Shown here: one piece after another, positions 42,057 to 50,717 of the stretch | How the letters are laid out: every line of letters begins with the position of its first letter | How positions within the stretch are numbered: the first letter of the stretch is position 1 | Notes under the pieces: model-generated | What the model was told of the DNA's origin: nothing | Seen by the model: only the letters and a program-made list of their open reading frames with translations | Databases searched by the model: none | Made by a program: the position numbers and the translations under genes | DNA from: Parabacteroides goldsteinii | GTDB taxonomy: Bacteria > Bacteroidota > Bacteroidia > Bacteroidales > Tannerellaceae | Direction: 5' to 3' | Assembly: GCF_015550595.1 (NCBI RefSeq) | Contig: NZ_JADNBB010000007.1 | Coordinates: forward strand, 1-64,000 | DNA: 64,000 nucleotides

Positions 42057-43195
42057 CCAATATCACCACCGGAAAAGACGTGTACGGCGCGCTGGCGTAC
42101 AACCAGGAGAAAGTCGATCGGGGCGACGGGAAGGTGCTGCTGACCCACATCGTGAGGGAGCCGGCGGATGGGCGCTTCAACGTGGCCGCGACGGCAGAAG
42201 ACCTCCTGCGCTGGATGCCCTCGCACTACCGGACGGAAAAACCCGTCGTGCACGTGTCGCTCAACCCGGCTCCCGAAGACCGCCTCGACGACGGGCAACT
42301 CGCGGAGATAGCCGGGGCCTACATGGAGCGCATGGGCTGGGGAGGACAACCTTATATCGTATTCAAGCATACCGACATCGGACGGGAGCATATCCATATC
42401 GTGTCGGTGCAGGTGGCCCAGGACGGGCGCAAGATAAACGACAGCAGGCGCAACGAACGCAGCGTGGCCGTTACCGAGGAACTGGAACGGGAGTACGGAC
42501 TGCATCCCGCCAAAGGGAGAAGGCGGGAGAAAGGGCAAGGGATCGTCCCCGCCGATTACACGCGGGGCGACCTGAAACGCCAGGTGGCAGCGGTAATAAA
42601 ACCGGCCGTGGCGACATACCGCTTCCAGACCCTCGGCGAGTTCCGGGCATTGTTGTCCTTATATAATATAGGTATAGAGGAAGTCCGGGGAGAGCGGAAC
42701 GGAACCCCCTACCGGGGATTGCTCTACACGCTGCTGGACGAGAACGGGGACAAGGCAGTGGCCGCGCCGCTCAAATCCTCACTGTTCGGTAAAGAGGTCG
42801 GGTATGACGGGCTGGAACGGCACATGGAGCGCAACGCCGAACGGTTCGGGAAGGACGACACGAGGAGGCAAATCCGTGGCCGGGTCGATAAAGCGCTTCG
42901 GGGAGAACCCACGGAGGAAGAACTGCGCGAACGCCTGCGGGGAGCCCGGGTGGATCTCTACATACGACGCAACGAAAACGGCCGCATCGTGGGAGTGACG
43001 TTCATTGACCACGAAACACGGACGGTCGTGAACGGATCACGGCTGGGAAAGGCATACTCGGCCAACGCCTTCGAGCTGCGCTTCGGCGGGAAACGGAATC
43101 CCGGGGAAAACACGAGGGACTTGTCCCCGAAACAAGCGCCTGCCGGACGGGACGGGCAACGGAAGCGGAATACCTCACGACGGAGGAAAGTATAA
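42050..43195 (+). CDS. mobB: Relaxase MobB
   Basis: A 381-residue relaxase of the MobA/VirD2 family (PF03432-type). The metal-binding motif is HTDIGREHIHIVSVQV, and the catalytic Tyr is probably in the N-terminal GALAYNQEK. It nicks oriT and leads the strand into the recipient. The C-terminus (about 230-380) is charged and variable. It is translationally coupled to mobA. Confidence 0.9.
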   Translation: MVANITTGKDVYGALAYNQEKVDRGDGKVLLTHIVREPADGRFNVAATAEDLLRWMPSHYRTEKPVVHVSLNPAPEDRLDDGQLAEIAGAYMERMGWGGQPYIVFKHTDIGREHIHIVSVQVAQDGRKINDSRRNERSVAVTEELEREYGLHPAKGRRREKGQGIVPADYTRGDLKRQVAAVIKPAVATYRFQTLGEFRALLSLYNIGIEEVRGERNGTPYRGLLYTLLDENGDKAVAAPLKSSLFGKEVGYDGLERHMERNAERFGKDDTRRQIRGRVDKALRGEPTEEELRERLRGARVDLYIRRNENGRIVGVTFIDHETRTVVNGSRLGKAYSANAFELRFGGKRNPGENTRDLSPKQAPAGRDGQRKRNTSRRRKV

Positions 43196-43232
43196 CATCT
43201 CAATTATCATTCATTTATTAAATTTTACGGTT

Positions 43233-45242
43233 ATGCAACAGGAAGACGACCTTCGGGGTCTTGCAAAAACAATGGATTTCATGCGGGCATTGAGTATCTT
43301 GTTCGTGGTTATCAACATCTACTGGTTCTGTTACGGGCAGATACGGGAATGGGGAATCAATATCGGCGTGGTCGATAGGATTCTGCTGAACTTCGACCGC
43401 ACCGCGGGGCTGTTCCGGAATATACTATGGACGAAACTTTTCGCCGTCGTGTTCCTCGCCCTTTCATGCCTCGGGACAAAAGGAGTAAAAGAGGAGAAAA
43501 TTACCTGGCGGAAAATCACGGCATCGCTGGCCACGGGAGGCGTGCTGTTCTTCTTCAACTGGTGGCTGCTGGACTTGCCGCTGACGGCAGCGGCGAACGC
43601 GGCTTTCTACATACTGACCCTATCGGCCGGGTATATCTGCCTCTTGATGGGCGGCGTGTGGATGTCCCGCCTGCTGAAGAACAATCTCATGGATGACCCT
43701 TTCAATAACGAGAACGAATCATTCCAGCAGGAAACACGCCTGATCGAGAACGAGTACTCCATAAATCTGCCGACGAAATTTTACTATAACAAACAGTGGA
43801 ACAACGGGTTCGCCAACGTTGTAAACCCGCAAAGGGCTTGCATCTGCATGGGAAGCCCGGGCAGCGGGAAGAGTTATTGTGTTGTAAACCAGTTTATTAA
43901 ACAGCAAATCGAAAAGGGCTATACCCAATACATCTATGACTACAAGTTTCCCGATCTTTCGGAAATCGCTTACAACCACCTGCTGAATCACCAGAAAGGT
44001 TACAAGAAAATCCCGACTTTCTACGTCATAAATTTCGACGACCCGCGCCGCTCGCACCGCTGTAACCCCATTCACCCGGACTTCATGACCGATATTTCGG
44101 ACGCCTACGAGAGCGCCTATACCATCATGCTCAACCTGAACCGAAGTTGGGTGCAGAAGCAGGGCGATTTTTTTGTGGAAAGCCCCATTATCCTTTTCGC
44201 GGCCGTGATCTGGTTCCTGCGCATCTACGACAACGGGCGGTATTGTACCTTCCCGCACGCCATCGAGTTCCTGAACAAGCGGTACGAGGATATTTTCCCG
44301 ATTCTGACATCCTACCCGGAACTCGAAAACTACCTCAGCCCCTTTATGGATGCCTGGCTCGGAGGCGCTCAAGACCAGCTCCAGGGCCAGATAGCATCGG
44401 CCAAAATTCCGCTTTCCCGCATGATTTCGCCCCAGCTATATTGGGTCATGTCGGGCGATGACTTCACGCTCGACATCAATAACCCGGACGATCCCAAGAT
44501 ACTCTGCGTGGGGAACAATCCCGACAGGCAAAACATTTACGGAGCGGCTTTGGGATTGTATAATTCCCGGATTGTCAAGCTCATAAATAAGAAAGGCCAG
44601 CTCAAATCGGGCATCATCATCGACGAGCTGCCGACAATCTACTTCAAGGGACTCGACAACCTGATCGCCACGGCCAGAAGCAACAAGGTCGCCGTGCTGC
44701 TGTGCTTCCAGGATTTTTCACAGTTGAAGAGGGACTACGGGGACAAGGAGGCCGCCGTCGTGATGAACACGGTGGGCAACATCTTCTCCGGGCAGGTCGT
44801 AGGTGAAACGGCCAAAACACTCTCGGAACGGTTCGGTAAGGTATTGCAGAAGCGGCAGAGCATGACGTTGAGCCGCAGCGACAAATCGACATCCATATCC
44901 ACGCAGCTGGACAGCCTGATCCCGGCCTCGAAGATCTCGACGCTCACGCAGGGAATGTTCGTCGGGGCCGTGGCGGACAATTTCGACGAACGTATCGAGC
45001 AGAAGATTTTCCACTGCGAGATTGTCGTGGACAACGAAAAAGTGAAAGCGGAAACGGCCCGGTACAAGAAGATACCACAAATTACCGACTTCACGGATGA
45101 GAATGGGACGGATCACATGAAACAGGTCGTGCAGGAAAACTACGAACGTATCAAGGCAGAGGCCGGCCGCATCGTCGCCGAGGAGCTGGAACGTATCAAG
45201 AACGACCCGGTGCTTTGCAAGCTCCTGCCGGAACAGAACTAA
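43233..45242 (+). CDS. mobC: Coupling protein MobC (TraG/VirD4 family)
   Basis: A 669-residue ATPase that links the relaxosome to the transfer channel. The N-terminus has membrane segments (about 20-40, 68-85, 95-150). The core has Walker A (CMGSPGSGKSYCV) and Walker B (GIIIDELPTIYF) with the VirD4 motif VAVLLCFQDFSQL. It is the last gene of the mob operon. Confidence 0.9.
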   Translation: MQQEDDLRGLAKTMDFMRALSILFVVINIYWFCYGQIREWGINIGVVDRILLNFDRTAGLFRNILWTKLFAVVFLALSCLGTKGVKEEKITWRKITASLATGGVLFFFNWWLLDLPLTAAANAAFYILTLSAGYICLLMGGVWMSRLLKNNLMDDPFNNENESFQQETRLIENEYSINLPTKFYYNKQWNNGFANVVNPQRACICMGSPGSGKSYCVVNQFIKQQIEKGYTQYIYDYKFPDLSEIAYNHLLNHQKGYKKIPTFYVINFDDPRRSHRCNPIHPDFMTDISDAYESAYTIMLNLNRSWVQKQGDFFVESPIILFAAVIWFLRIYDNGRYCTFPHAIEFLNKRYEDIFPILTSYPELENYLSPFMDAWLGGAQDQLQGQIASAKIPLSRMISPQLYWVMSGDDFTLDINNPDDPKILCVGNNPDRQNIYGAALGLYNSRIVKLINKKGQLKSGIIIDELPTIYFKGLDNLIATARSNKVAVLLCFQDFSQLKRDYGDKEAAVVMNTVGNIFSGQVVGETAKTLSERFGKVLQKRQSMTLSRSDKSTSISTQLDSLIPASKISTLTQGMFVGAVADNFDERIEQKIFHCEIVVDNEKVKAETARYKKIPQITDFTDENGTDHMKQVVQENYERIKAEAGRIVAEELERIKNDPVLCKLLPEQN

Positions 45243-45361
45243 ATGAACACAAACACCCCGCAAACACCCTCCGTTACCTTAACGGGGGCTGTTTCCTGGT
45301 TTTATAACCGCACAGCTGGTGTTTTGGAGCATAAAGTAGTGATTATGTGAACGGAAAACAT

Positions 45362-45369
45362 TATTTTTG
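45362..45369 (+). promoter_or_regulatory. Predicted promoter of the small membrane protein operon
   Basis: A TATTTTTG -7 box 27 bases before the ATG at 45396. Confidence 0.4.
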
Positions 45370-45395
45370 TGTTCGGAATCCTTTTAATTATAAGT

Positions 45396-45677
45396 ATGAC
45401 AGTTACCGATATATACGAAGCAATGAACAGCAAGGCGGAAACGTTTTTCGAGTGGTTGCAGGCTCACCCGCAATACGGGTTGCTGTTTGGTGTCGGGTTG
45501 CTTGCCCTATGGCTTGCAGGGTTGCTGTTCCGTTGGAAATGGGCGTGTCATTGGCAGTTTAACAGCAAACTGTGGTTATTTGACGATTGCAAGCCTGAAA
45601 CACGCCGCAGGGTTCAGATTGTGTTGGTCAGCGTTCTGATTATACTTATATTGGTTGGTTTCTTTGTATGGAGATAA
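45396..45677 (+). CDS. Small membrane protein (93 aa)
   Basis: A protein with two membrane helices (about 27-45 and 72-90) separated by a Trp-rich loop (WKWACHWQFNSKLWLFDDCK). No family recognised. The ATG at 45396 follows the predicted promoter; the frame is open upstream to 45369. First of three small membrane proteins. Confidence 0.6.
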   Translation: MTVTDIYEAMNSKAETFFEWLQAHPQYGLLFGVGLLALWLAGLLFRWKWACHWQFNSKLWLFDDCKPETRRRVQIVLVSVLIILILVGFFVWR

Positions 45678-45681
45678 CGGT

Positions 45682-46077
45682 ATGGAAAAGGACAATCGCA
45701 AATACCGGATCTGCTTCATCGACTATATGTGGTATGTAGCCGAGATATGGCACGAAAGGGAGCGTACCAATCTCAACGGACGTATGCTACTGTTTTGGTG
45801 CTGGCTCTTCGTCCTACTCATACCGCTTGGGTTTCCACCGATATTGCGCCTTTTCGGCTGGATGATTGGTTTGGCCATAGTGATTCCTCTCTGCTTTCTT
45901 CCCGATTTATTCTGCAAGCTACGCTATACAGCCGGACGGCGTGAAGCGCTCCGTGAACATTACGGGAAGATGAAACATCCCGGCAGGAAGCTCGCCAAAA
46001 TAGTTCTTATCGCTATCGCCCTGATCGTGGCAAATGTAGCGCTGATGTTCCACCTCGGATTTATACATTGGGCATGA
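45682..46077 (+). CDS. Small membrane protein (131 aa), paralogue of the next gene
   Basis: It starts MEKDNRKYRICFIDYMWYVAE after a clear GGAG Shine-Dalgarno. It has three membrane segments. DYMWYVAEIWHERERTNLNG aligns with DYLWWMGEKWKQARRTGRVD of the next protein, so the pair is duplicated. Function unknown. Confidence 0.6.
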   Translation: MEKDNRKYRICFIDYMWYVAEIWHERERTNLNGRMLLFWCWLFVLLIPLGFPPILRLFGWMIGLAIVIPLCFLPDLFCKLRYTAGRREALREHYGKMKHPGRKLAKIVLIAIALIVANVALMFHLGFIHWA

Positions 46078-46460
46078 TGAAACGGCAGGAGAATAAGCAA
46101 CGGTTTTATCTCTGGGATTACCTCTGGTGGATGGGGGAGAAATGGAAGCAGGCAAGACGAACAGGCAGGGTCGATGGCGAAATGATGCTCTCGATTTATA
46201 TCTTCGCTCTTTTGATATTCCCTATGATGACTGTTACTATCCGGCTTTTTCCAGGTGTGTCGGCATTGTTGCCATGTGTCGTTTTTAGCATTGTCACATT
46301 TGCCGTTATGTCGCTCGTCAGCAGGATTTACAAATGGCGAGGCAAAGCAGTGATGTCTCACTATGCCAAGTGCAGGTTTAACGAACTCCTTGCGGTTCTG
46401 TTATTTTTCCTTGCGATGGCCATTATCTGCTTTATGATGTATCTTCTTGACAAAAAGTGA
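46074..46460 (+). CDS. Small membrane protein (128 aa), paralogue of the previous gene
   Basis: It starts MMKRQENKQRFYLWDYLWWM, overlapping the previous stop (ATGATGA). It has three membrane segments and the same layout and N-terminal motif as its upstream neighbour. Sits at the left border of the immunity array, convergent with it. Function unknown. Confidence 0.6.
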   Translation: MMKRQENKQRFYLWDYLWWMGEKWKQARRTGRVDGEMMLSIYIFALLIFPMMTVTIRLFPGVSALLPCVVFSIVTFAVMSLVSRIYKWRGKAVMSHYAKCRFNELLAVLLFFLAMAIICFMMYLLDKK

Positions 46461-46488
46461 TACATACTTTGATACGAACTCCGGGCCG

Positions 46489-47079
46489 TTATATCGAATG
46501 GTCTAACTCGATGTACCAGTTTCCCTTGATGGGCTTGTAAAGCGTGGTGTCGTTGTACGTCCTGCGGTAGATCTCGTTCAGGTCGCCATGTTCGGTGATA
46601 CGGATATTCCGACGGCTTCTCAATCCGGGATCGTAAACGAAACTCTTGGAAGTTCCCGCATCCACGATGCCGTGGGAGTAGTACGGCATAACGAGGCTCA
46701 CATATACCGAATCTGCCGTTCCCCATTCCCTGCGATCAACAAGGATAAAACCGCATCCAATCTCTGATAACAGGGAGTCGAGTAGGATTCGCTCCGGCTT
46801 CAACAGTCCATATACCGGGATGTCTTGTTCATCATTCGTTTCATGGGATGTATCGCTTTGCTCCATTGAATCAAGTATAATAACCTCTTCCGGAGAAAGC
46901 GGCGGGTAGTGAAAACTACCTTCTGAACTCTCTGCCATGATTTCGTACACCTTACGGAACGCCACCTCGTGCGTGGTGAAATGGCGTATCATTTCCTCGT
47001 CCGACGGCGGCATGGGAGGCTCTCCGCAGCTTACGGCAAGCAGGATTACAAATAACAGGATTATGACTGGTGTTCTCAT
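46489..47079 (-). CDS. Lipoprotein at the left end of the array
   Basis: A 196-residue lipoprotein (lipobox LLAVSC, Cys18). EMIRHFTTHEVAFRKVYEIMAE and a C-terminal beta part (WYIELDHSI) are its visible features, with no family recognised. It is co-oriented with the array, but its left flank has no cassette site matching the left end of site 1. It may therefore be the fixed border gene rather than a cassette. It could be an immunity lipoprotein. Confidence 0.6.
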   Translation of the reverse strand: MRTPVIILLFVILLAVSCGEPPMPPSDEEMIRHFTTHEVAFRKVYEIMAESSEGSFHYPPLSPEEVIILDSMEQSDTSHETNDEQDIPVYGLLKPERILLDSLLSEIGCGFILVDRREWGTADSVYVSLVMPYYSHGIVDAGTSKSFVYDPGLRSRRNIRITEHGDLNEIYRRTYNDTTLYKPIKGNWYIELDHSI

Positions 47080-47089
47080 TTTCTAATGT

Positions 47090-47142
47090 TTAATGTTCTG
47101 TGGCTAACCAATCTTGTTTAGGGAGTTGAGCCATTTGTTAAT
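47090..47142 (-). repeat. Cassette site 1 (attC-like)
   Basis: Stem TGGCTAAC / GTTGAGCCA. It is the leftmost site. The gene to its right reads through it and stops inside it. Its right end (TTAATAGC) matches site 2's left end only weakly. Confidence 0.7.
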
Positions 47143-48054
47143 AGCATCCAATCTGTTATTCTGTTTAATGGTATCTTCATTTCTACATAATTTGATTTGC
47201 CGAATAACGGAGTTCTGCATAATTGAATCGGATTTGAAAAGCAGTTCTAAAACGGCTTCATAACATTTGGAATATCTGGACAATTCATCCAATATATTTG
47301 CGTCTTTTAGAATATACAGGTTGAAATTGTACACAAATGACTTGTAACTGAAAATCTCCGACTGTAATGCTGCTGCATCAAGACAAGTATAAAACAATTC
47401 CTTATCGTGCTGATATAGCCACATATAATCAGATGGGTTCAGGTTGTAGTGCAATAAAGTTTCCGAACGGACAAATGGAAGCCCTGTATTTGAGCCTACC
47501 AGATAACGGTATGTCTCATTGACTATTGACTCAACTATTTCAATGGATTCTGATTGTTTGTCCGATTCCCGTATTTCTGTAAATGTATCGGCAATAAGAA
47601 CTTCCACATCCTGCGATTTGTAATATATACCGTTTTTTTGCCAGCGGAATCTACGGATATATTCTTCAGAAGTCGGACAACAGAACAGTAAAGTATTTAA
47701 CAATCGGCTCAGATATATTCGCTTATCTGGAATATGACAACGGTGTAACCCTATTATGGAGCCATAAGCGTATAGCTTTCCAAACTCGTTTTCCTCCGAA
47801 TTTGAATTTTTAGGCATGTAATACAACCGCACAATATTGTCAATGAAATAATATATATCAAGATATTTCAATGTATCAGCCGATTCTCCATATTTGTTAA
47901 GTAAATGCCGCTCCAGTTTCTCGCCATACCATAAGTAGTCATCGGGATTTATTTGAAACAACCGATGAAACTTAGGTTTTGATAATGAAAAGTTCTTGTT
48001 TCTACTTTTCATTCGTTCCAGTAAGGCGACAATAATTCTATTCGTTATATCCAT
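47104..48054 (-). CDS. Array cassette protein (316 aa), unknown
   Basis: A large soluble helical protein (LLERMKSRNKNFSLSKPKFH, LYQHDKELFYTCLDAAALQ), not recognised. The last ten or so codons (KWLNSLNKIG) are encoded by cassette site 1, where the stop codon lies, so its tail is recombination-site sequence. By position it is a probable toxin-immunity gene. AT-rich. Confidence 0.6.
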   Translation of the reverse strand: MDITNRIIVALLERMKSRNKNFSLSKPKFHRLFQINPDDYLWYGEKLERHLLNKYGESADTLKYLDIYYFIDNIVRLYYMPKNSNSEENEFGKLYAYGSIIGLHRCHIPDKRIYLSRLLNTLLFCCPTSEEYIRRFRWQKNGIYYKSQDVEVLIADTFTEIRESDKQSESIEIVESIVNETYRYLVGSNTGLPFVRSETLLHYNLNPSDYMWLYQHDKELFYTCLDAAALQSEIFSYKSFVYNFNLYILKDANILDELSRYSKCYEAVLELLFKSDSIMQNSVIRQIKLCRNEDTIKQNNRLDAINKWLNSLNKIG

Positions 48055-48059
48055 AGCTG

Positions 48060-48109
48060 TAATGTTCGGTGGATAATCAATCTTTCAGAGAGATTTATCT
48101 GCTTGTTAT
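48060..48109 (-). repeat. Cassette site 2 (attC-like)
   Basis: Stem GTGGATAATC / GATTTATCTGC with a bulge. Right end TTATAAAC is the reverse complement of site 3's left end (8 bases). Confidence 0.75.
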
Positions 48110-48113
48110 AAAC

Positions 48114-48608
48114 CTATTTGAAATTTGTCAGTATATCATTCTTTTTATTGGAAGACAACATTTCTAATAAATGATTAAAGCTATCGCAAACAAATTCTGC
48201 CGAATCTTCAAATTCAGGTTCAACTCCATAATAGATTTTACCGTAATTTTCCGGAGATAAATCTATGCACAAATATTGGTATCCATCTTTTACTGACATA
48301 AGAATAGGAATATGGCTATCCCAAAACAGGCGTATCATATCACAGGATTCCTTATCATCTGCCAACGCCTCAAGTCCCATCAGCTCAAATTCATTCCAAC
48401 GGAATCCGCTATCGCTTTCTCCGTTAAAGTCCTCTATGGAATTAAACCAAACATTATCACTTTCATTCGTGATTGTCTGAAACCGTTGTAAAAACTCCTG
48501 ATAGTCCGCAGGAAGTTCGGAGTACCGATTTTGTAAATCAGAGCTTAAATCTTTTCTTTCCAATCGTTCTGTAACGATGAATCCTATATTTTTCAGTGCT
48601 TCAATCAT
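48114..48608 (-). CDS. SMI1/KNR4 (SUKH) family immunity protein
   Basis: A 164-residue SUKH-fold protein: YSELPADYQEFLQRFQTIT is the SMI1/KNR4 signature, with the usual core ESDSGFRWNEFELMGLEAL and SPENYGKIYYGV. SUKH proteins neutralise many nuclease and other toxins of polymorphic toxin systems by direct binding. The target is unknown. Confidence 0.75.
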   Translation of the reverse strand: MIEALKNIGFIVTERLERKDLSSDLQNRYSELPADYQEFLQRFQTITNESDNVWFNSIEDFNGESDSGFRWNEFELMGLEALADDKESCDMIRLFWDSHIPILMSVKDGYQYLCIDLSPENYGKIYYGVEPEFEDSAEFVCDSFNHLLEMLSSNKKNDILTNFK

Positions 48609-48627
48609 ATTTTTATTTTACGAGTTT

Positions 48628-48681
48628 ATAATGGTTGGTGGCTAACCGACCTTTTCTGGGGAGGTTTAGCCGCATGTTAAT
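48628..48681 (-). repeat. Cassette site 3 (attC-like)
   Basis: Stem GGCTAACC / GGTTTAGCC. Right end TTAATCG pairs with site 4's left end (7 bases). Confidence 0.75.
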
Positions 48682-48686
48682 CGTCT

Positions 48687-49151
48687 TTATTGGATTAAAT
48701 GTATTATTAAAGATACTTCGTCTTTTTGGTAATGATAAGTTTTTATTATACAAGATGTTTTTTGTAGTGATAAAAACACTTTAACCGATGCTTCACAATA
48801 GGGAGACAAAGAATCAAATAGGACTAATTCAGTAGAATCCCATTTTACTTCAACTTCTTCTATCGGTTCTGCCCCAGTTACTATATCATTCTCCAGAAGT
48901 TTTTCCACCGTTAGATAATCGGGAGCATACTTCCAACGAATTATTAAAATTGCTCCATCTTTATTTACTATGCGTGTAGCCATCGGTTCATCTCCCATTA
49001 CCAATAAGACATGATTGTCTATATAGATTTTCCCCAAGTAATCTGTTACGCTACATATAGCATTGTAGTTTTCTTGACCCTTCCATTGATGGGCATATTG
49101 TTGCTCAACAATGACAAATGGGCTTCCTGATGTTTCAATCCAATTATTCAT
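48687..49151 (-). CDS. Array cassette protein (154 aa), unknown
   Basis: A small beta-rich protein (PFVIVEQQYAHQWKGQENYN, EVEVKWDSTELVLFDSLSPYC). No family recognised. It is presumed to be an immunity protein from its context between two cassette sites. Confidence 0.55.
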   Translation of the reverse strand: MNNWIETSGSPFVIVEQQYAHQWKGQENYNAICSVTDYLGKIYIDNHVLLVMGDEPMATRIVNKDGAILIIRWKYAPDYLTVEKLLENDIVTGAEPIEEVEVKWDSTELVLFDSLSPYCEASVKVFLSLQKTSCIIKTYHYQKDEVSLIIHLIQ

Positions 49152-49166
49152 ATTTTTTCTCAGCGA

Positions 49167-49214
49167 TTAATGTTCGGCGGATAAACCACCTTAAAAGTTT
49201 CATCTGTTTGTTAT
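49167..49214 (-). repeat. Cassette site 4 (attC-like)
   Basis: Stem GGCGGATAAAC / GTTTCATCTGT. Right end TTATCGACCT is the reverse complement of site 5's left end (10 bases). Confidence 0.75.
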
Positions 49215-49218
49215 CGAC

Positions 49219-49893
49219 CTATTTTATTTTTAGTTTTTGACTATATGCAAGTATTACGAAACGATTATCTAATCCACAATCAATTACATCATTCTTTTCT
49301 AATTGAGAATAGGCTTTTACAAATCTATTTCGACATTTACTTGAATGTATGTAATGATTGAAGTAGTTCTCGGCTTGTTCCTTTTCACCATATCTCAACA
49401 TATATGGCAGGGCAAGGAGAGAGTCTTTCGTGTATTGATTGAAACAACAGCCATGTTGCGTAATGAAGTCAATAGCCATTTGTCTATTCTCAAATAAATC
49501 AAATATCGGACAAGCATATTTTTCAAGTAAATCAATTATTGTTTTTATTGATGGAGCATAGCTTAGTCCGGCAAGATCCCAAGATTGATATTGATTTATT
49601 GGCGATAGGTATCCAATATGATTATGATATACTAAGCCATCATCATTGACATTAAGATTTTCTTCTTGCACCCACTTTTTCAAGTTTTTACAAGTAATCG
49701 TAATCAGTGGATATATAGCCACACTACAAGATGAATTATATACACTTGAACGAAACCATATTTCAAAAGTCAAATCTTTGTCTTTTGAAATCTTTTTTAG
49801 GCATTGTCCATTTTTAGACGGCTTAAATCCCATTGCAATAAAAGGAATAGCTATCTCATTGCAGGCTTTAATAAATATATCTCTTGGTTTCAT
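49219..49893 (-). CDS. DUF4304-like array cassette protein (224 aa)
   Basis: GFKPSKNGQCLKKISKDKDL and LTFEIWFRSSVYNSSCSVAI resemble DUF4304-type proteins that occur as immunity genes, and parallel KKGDFKKKMKNGLTYQIWFN in the recombinase-proximal protein. The C-terminal half is helical. The toxin is unknown. Confidence 0.55.
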   Translation of the reverse strand: MKPRDIFIKACNEIAIPFIAMGFKPSKNGQCLKKISKDKDLTFEIWFRSSVYNSSCSVAIYPLITITCKNLKKWVQEENLNVNDDGLVYHNHIGYLSPINQYQSWDLAGLSYAPSIKTIIDLLEKYACPIFDLFENRQMAIDFITQHGCCFNQYTKDSLLALPYMLRYGEKEQAENYFNHYIHSSKCRNRFVKAYSQLEKNDVIDCGLDNRFVILAYSQKLKIK

Positions 49894-49913
49894 TTCTTGT
49901 TCTTTTCAGGTCG

Positions 49914-49963
49914 ATAATGTTCGGCGGATAATCGACTGTTAGGGAGATTAATCCGCTTGTTAT
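49914..49963 (-). repeat. Cassette site 5 (attC-like)
   Basis: Stem GCGGATAATC / GATTAATCCGC with a one-base bulge, loop GACTGTTAGGGA. Right end TTATGCGCTT pairs with site 6's left end (10 bases). Confidence 0.8.
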
Positions 49964-49968
49964 GCGCT

Positions 49969-50637
49969 TTATTTAATAATACAATTATTTACTTTTATAA
50001 AATGACTTCCTTCAATATCTTTTAGTGCGGTAGGACTTATTTTCACCTTAGTTCTATGCACATTTTCACCTATTGTAATCGTCAGATTTCTACATAATTG
50101 CTTTATCCTTTCTACTACCACTTGGTACACGTCATTATAATTTTCCAATTCGTTACATAGTATTTCTCTATTTTCCTCTATTGAATATATTTTCTTAGGG
50201 TACTCTAATTGAACCCCCATTATATTCTCTGGAAAATTTATGTAACTGAATTTGGTTTGTAACTTATGTTCTTCATCAAGATAGAAGGCAAATAGATTGA
50301 ACCCGACGCAAGGCTCTATGAAATCCTCTGTTTTATACCATAATCCATCATTTGAATCTTGAAAGGGGACTTTATACGCACACTTACTTAGATTGTTTGA
50401 AAAGCCCGTGAGCAAATTGTCGATTACAATATGCTCGATTTTTTCACCGGACGTTAGTAAACGGTAAAAAGATTCGTAATCCCTTACAAAATTTGCAAAG
50501 TTACTTTCTATATAATCCGCAGGTACTCTACGGTTGTATATCACAATGTGAAATCCTCGCAAAATGTCTTTCAATTCTTGCGGTGTAACCAAGAACTTGT
50601 AAGTATGCCATCCTTTTGGATAATATTTCATGCTCAT
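49969..50637 (-). CDS. Array cassette protein (222 aa), unknown
   Basis: A soluble protein (HTYKFLVTPQELKDILRGFH, NFANFVRDYESFYRLLTSGE) without a named family. The N-terminal part is reminiscent of small immunity proteins. Flanked by sites 5 and 6, whose outer bases form a 10-base inverted repeat around this gene. Confidence 0.55.
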   Translation of the reverse strand: MSMKYYPKGWHTYKFLVTPQELKDILRGFHIVIYNRRVPADYIESNFANFVRDYESFYRLLTSGEKIEHIVIDNLLTGFSNNLSKCAYKVPFQDSNDGLWYKTEDFIEPCVGFNLFAFYLDEEHKLQTKFSYINFPENIMGVQLEYPKKIYSIEENREILCNELENYNDVYQVVVERIKQLCRNLTITIGENVHRTKVKISPTALKDIEGSHFIKVNNCIIK

Positions 50638-50658
50638 ATTGTATTAGTTTCTAAGCGC

Positions 50659-50708
50659 ATAATGTTCGGCGGATAATCATCATTAAAGGAGATTGATCCG
50701 CTTGTTAT
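50659..50708 (-). repeat. Cassette site 6 (attC-like)
   Basis: Stem GCGGATAATC / GATTGATCCGC. Right end TTATCTGCCC pairs with site 7's left end (10 bases). Confidence 0.8.
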
Positions 50709-50717
50709 CTGCCCGCT

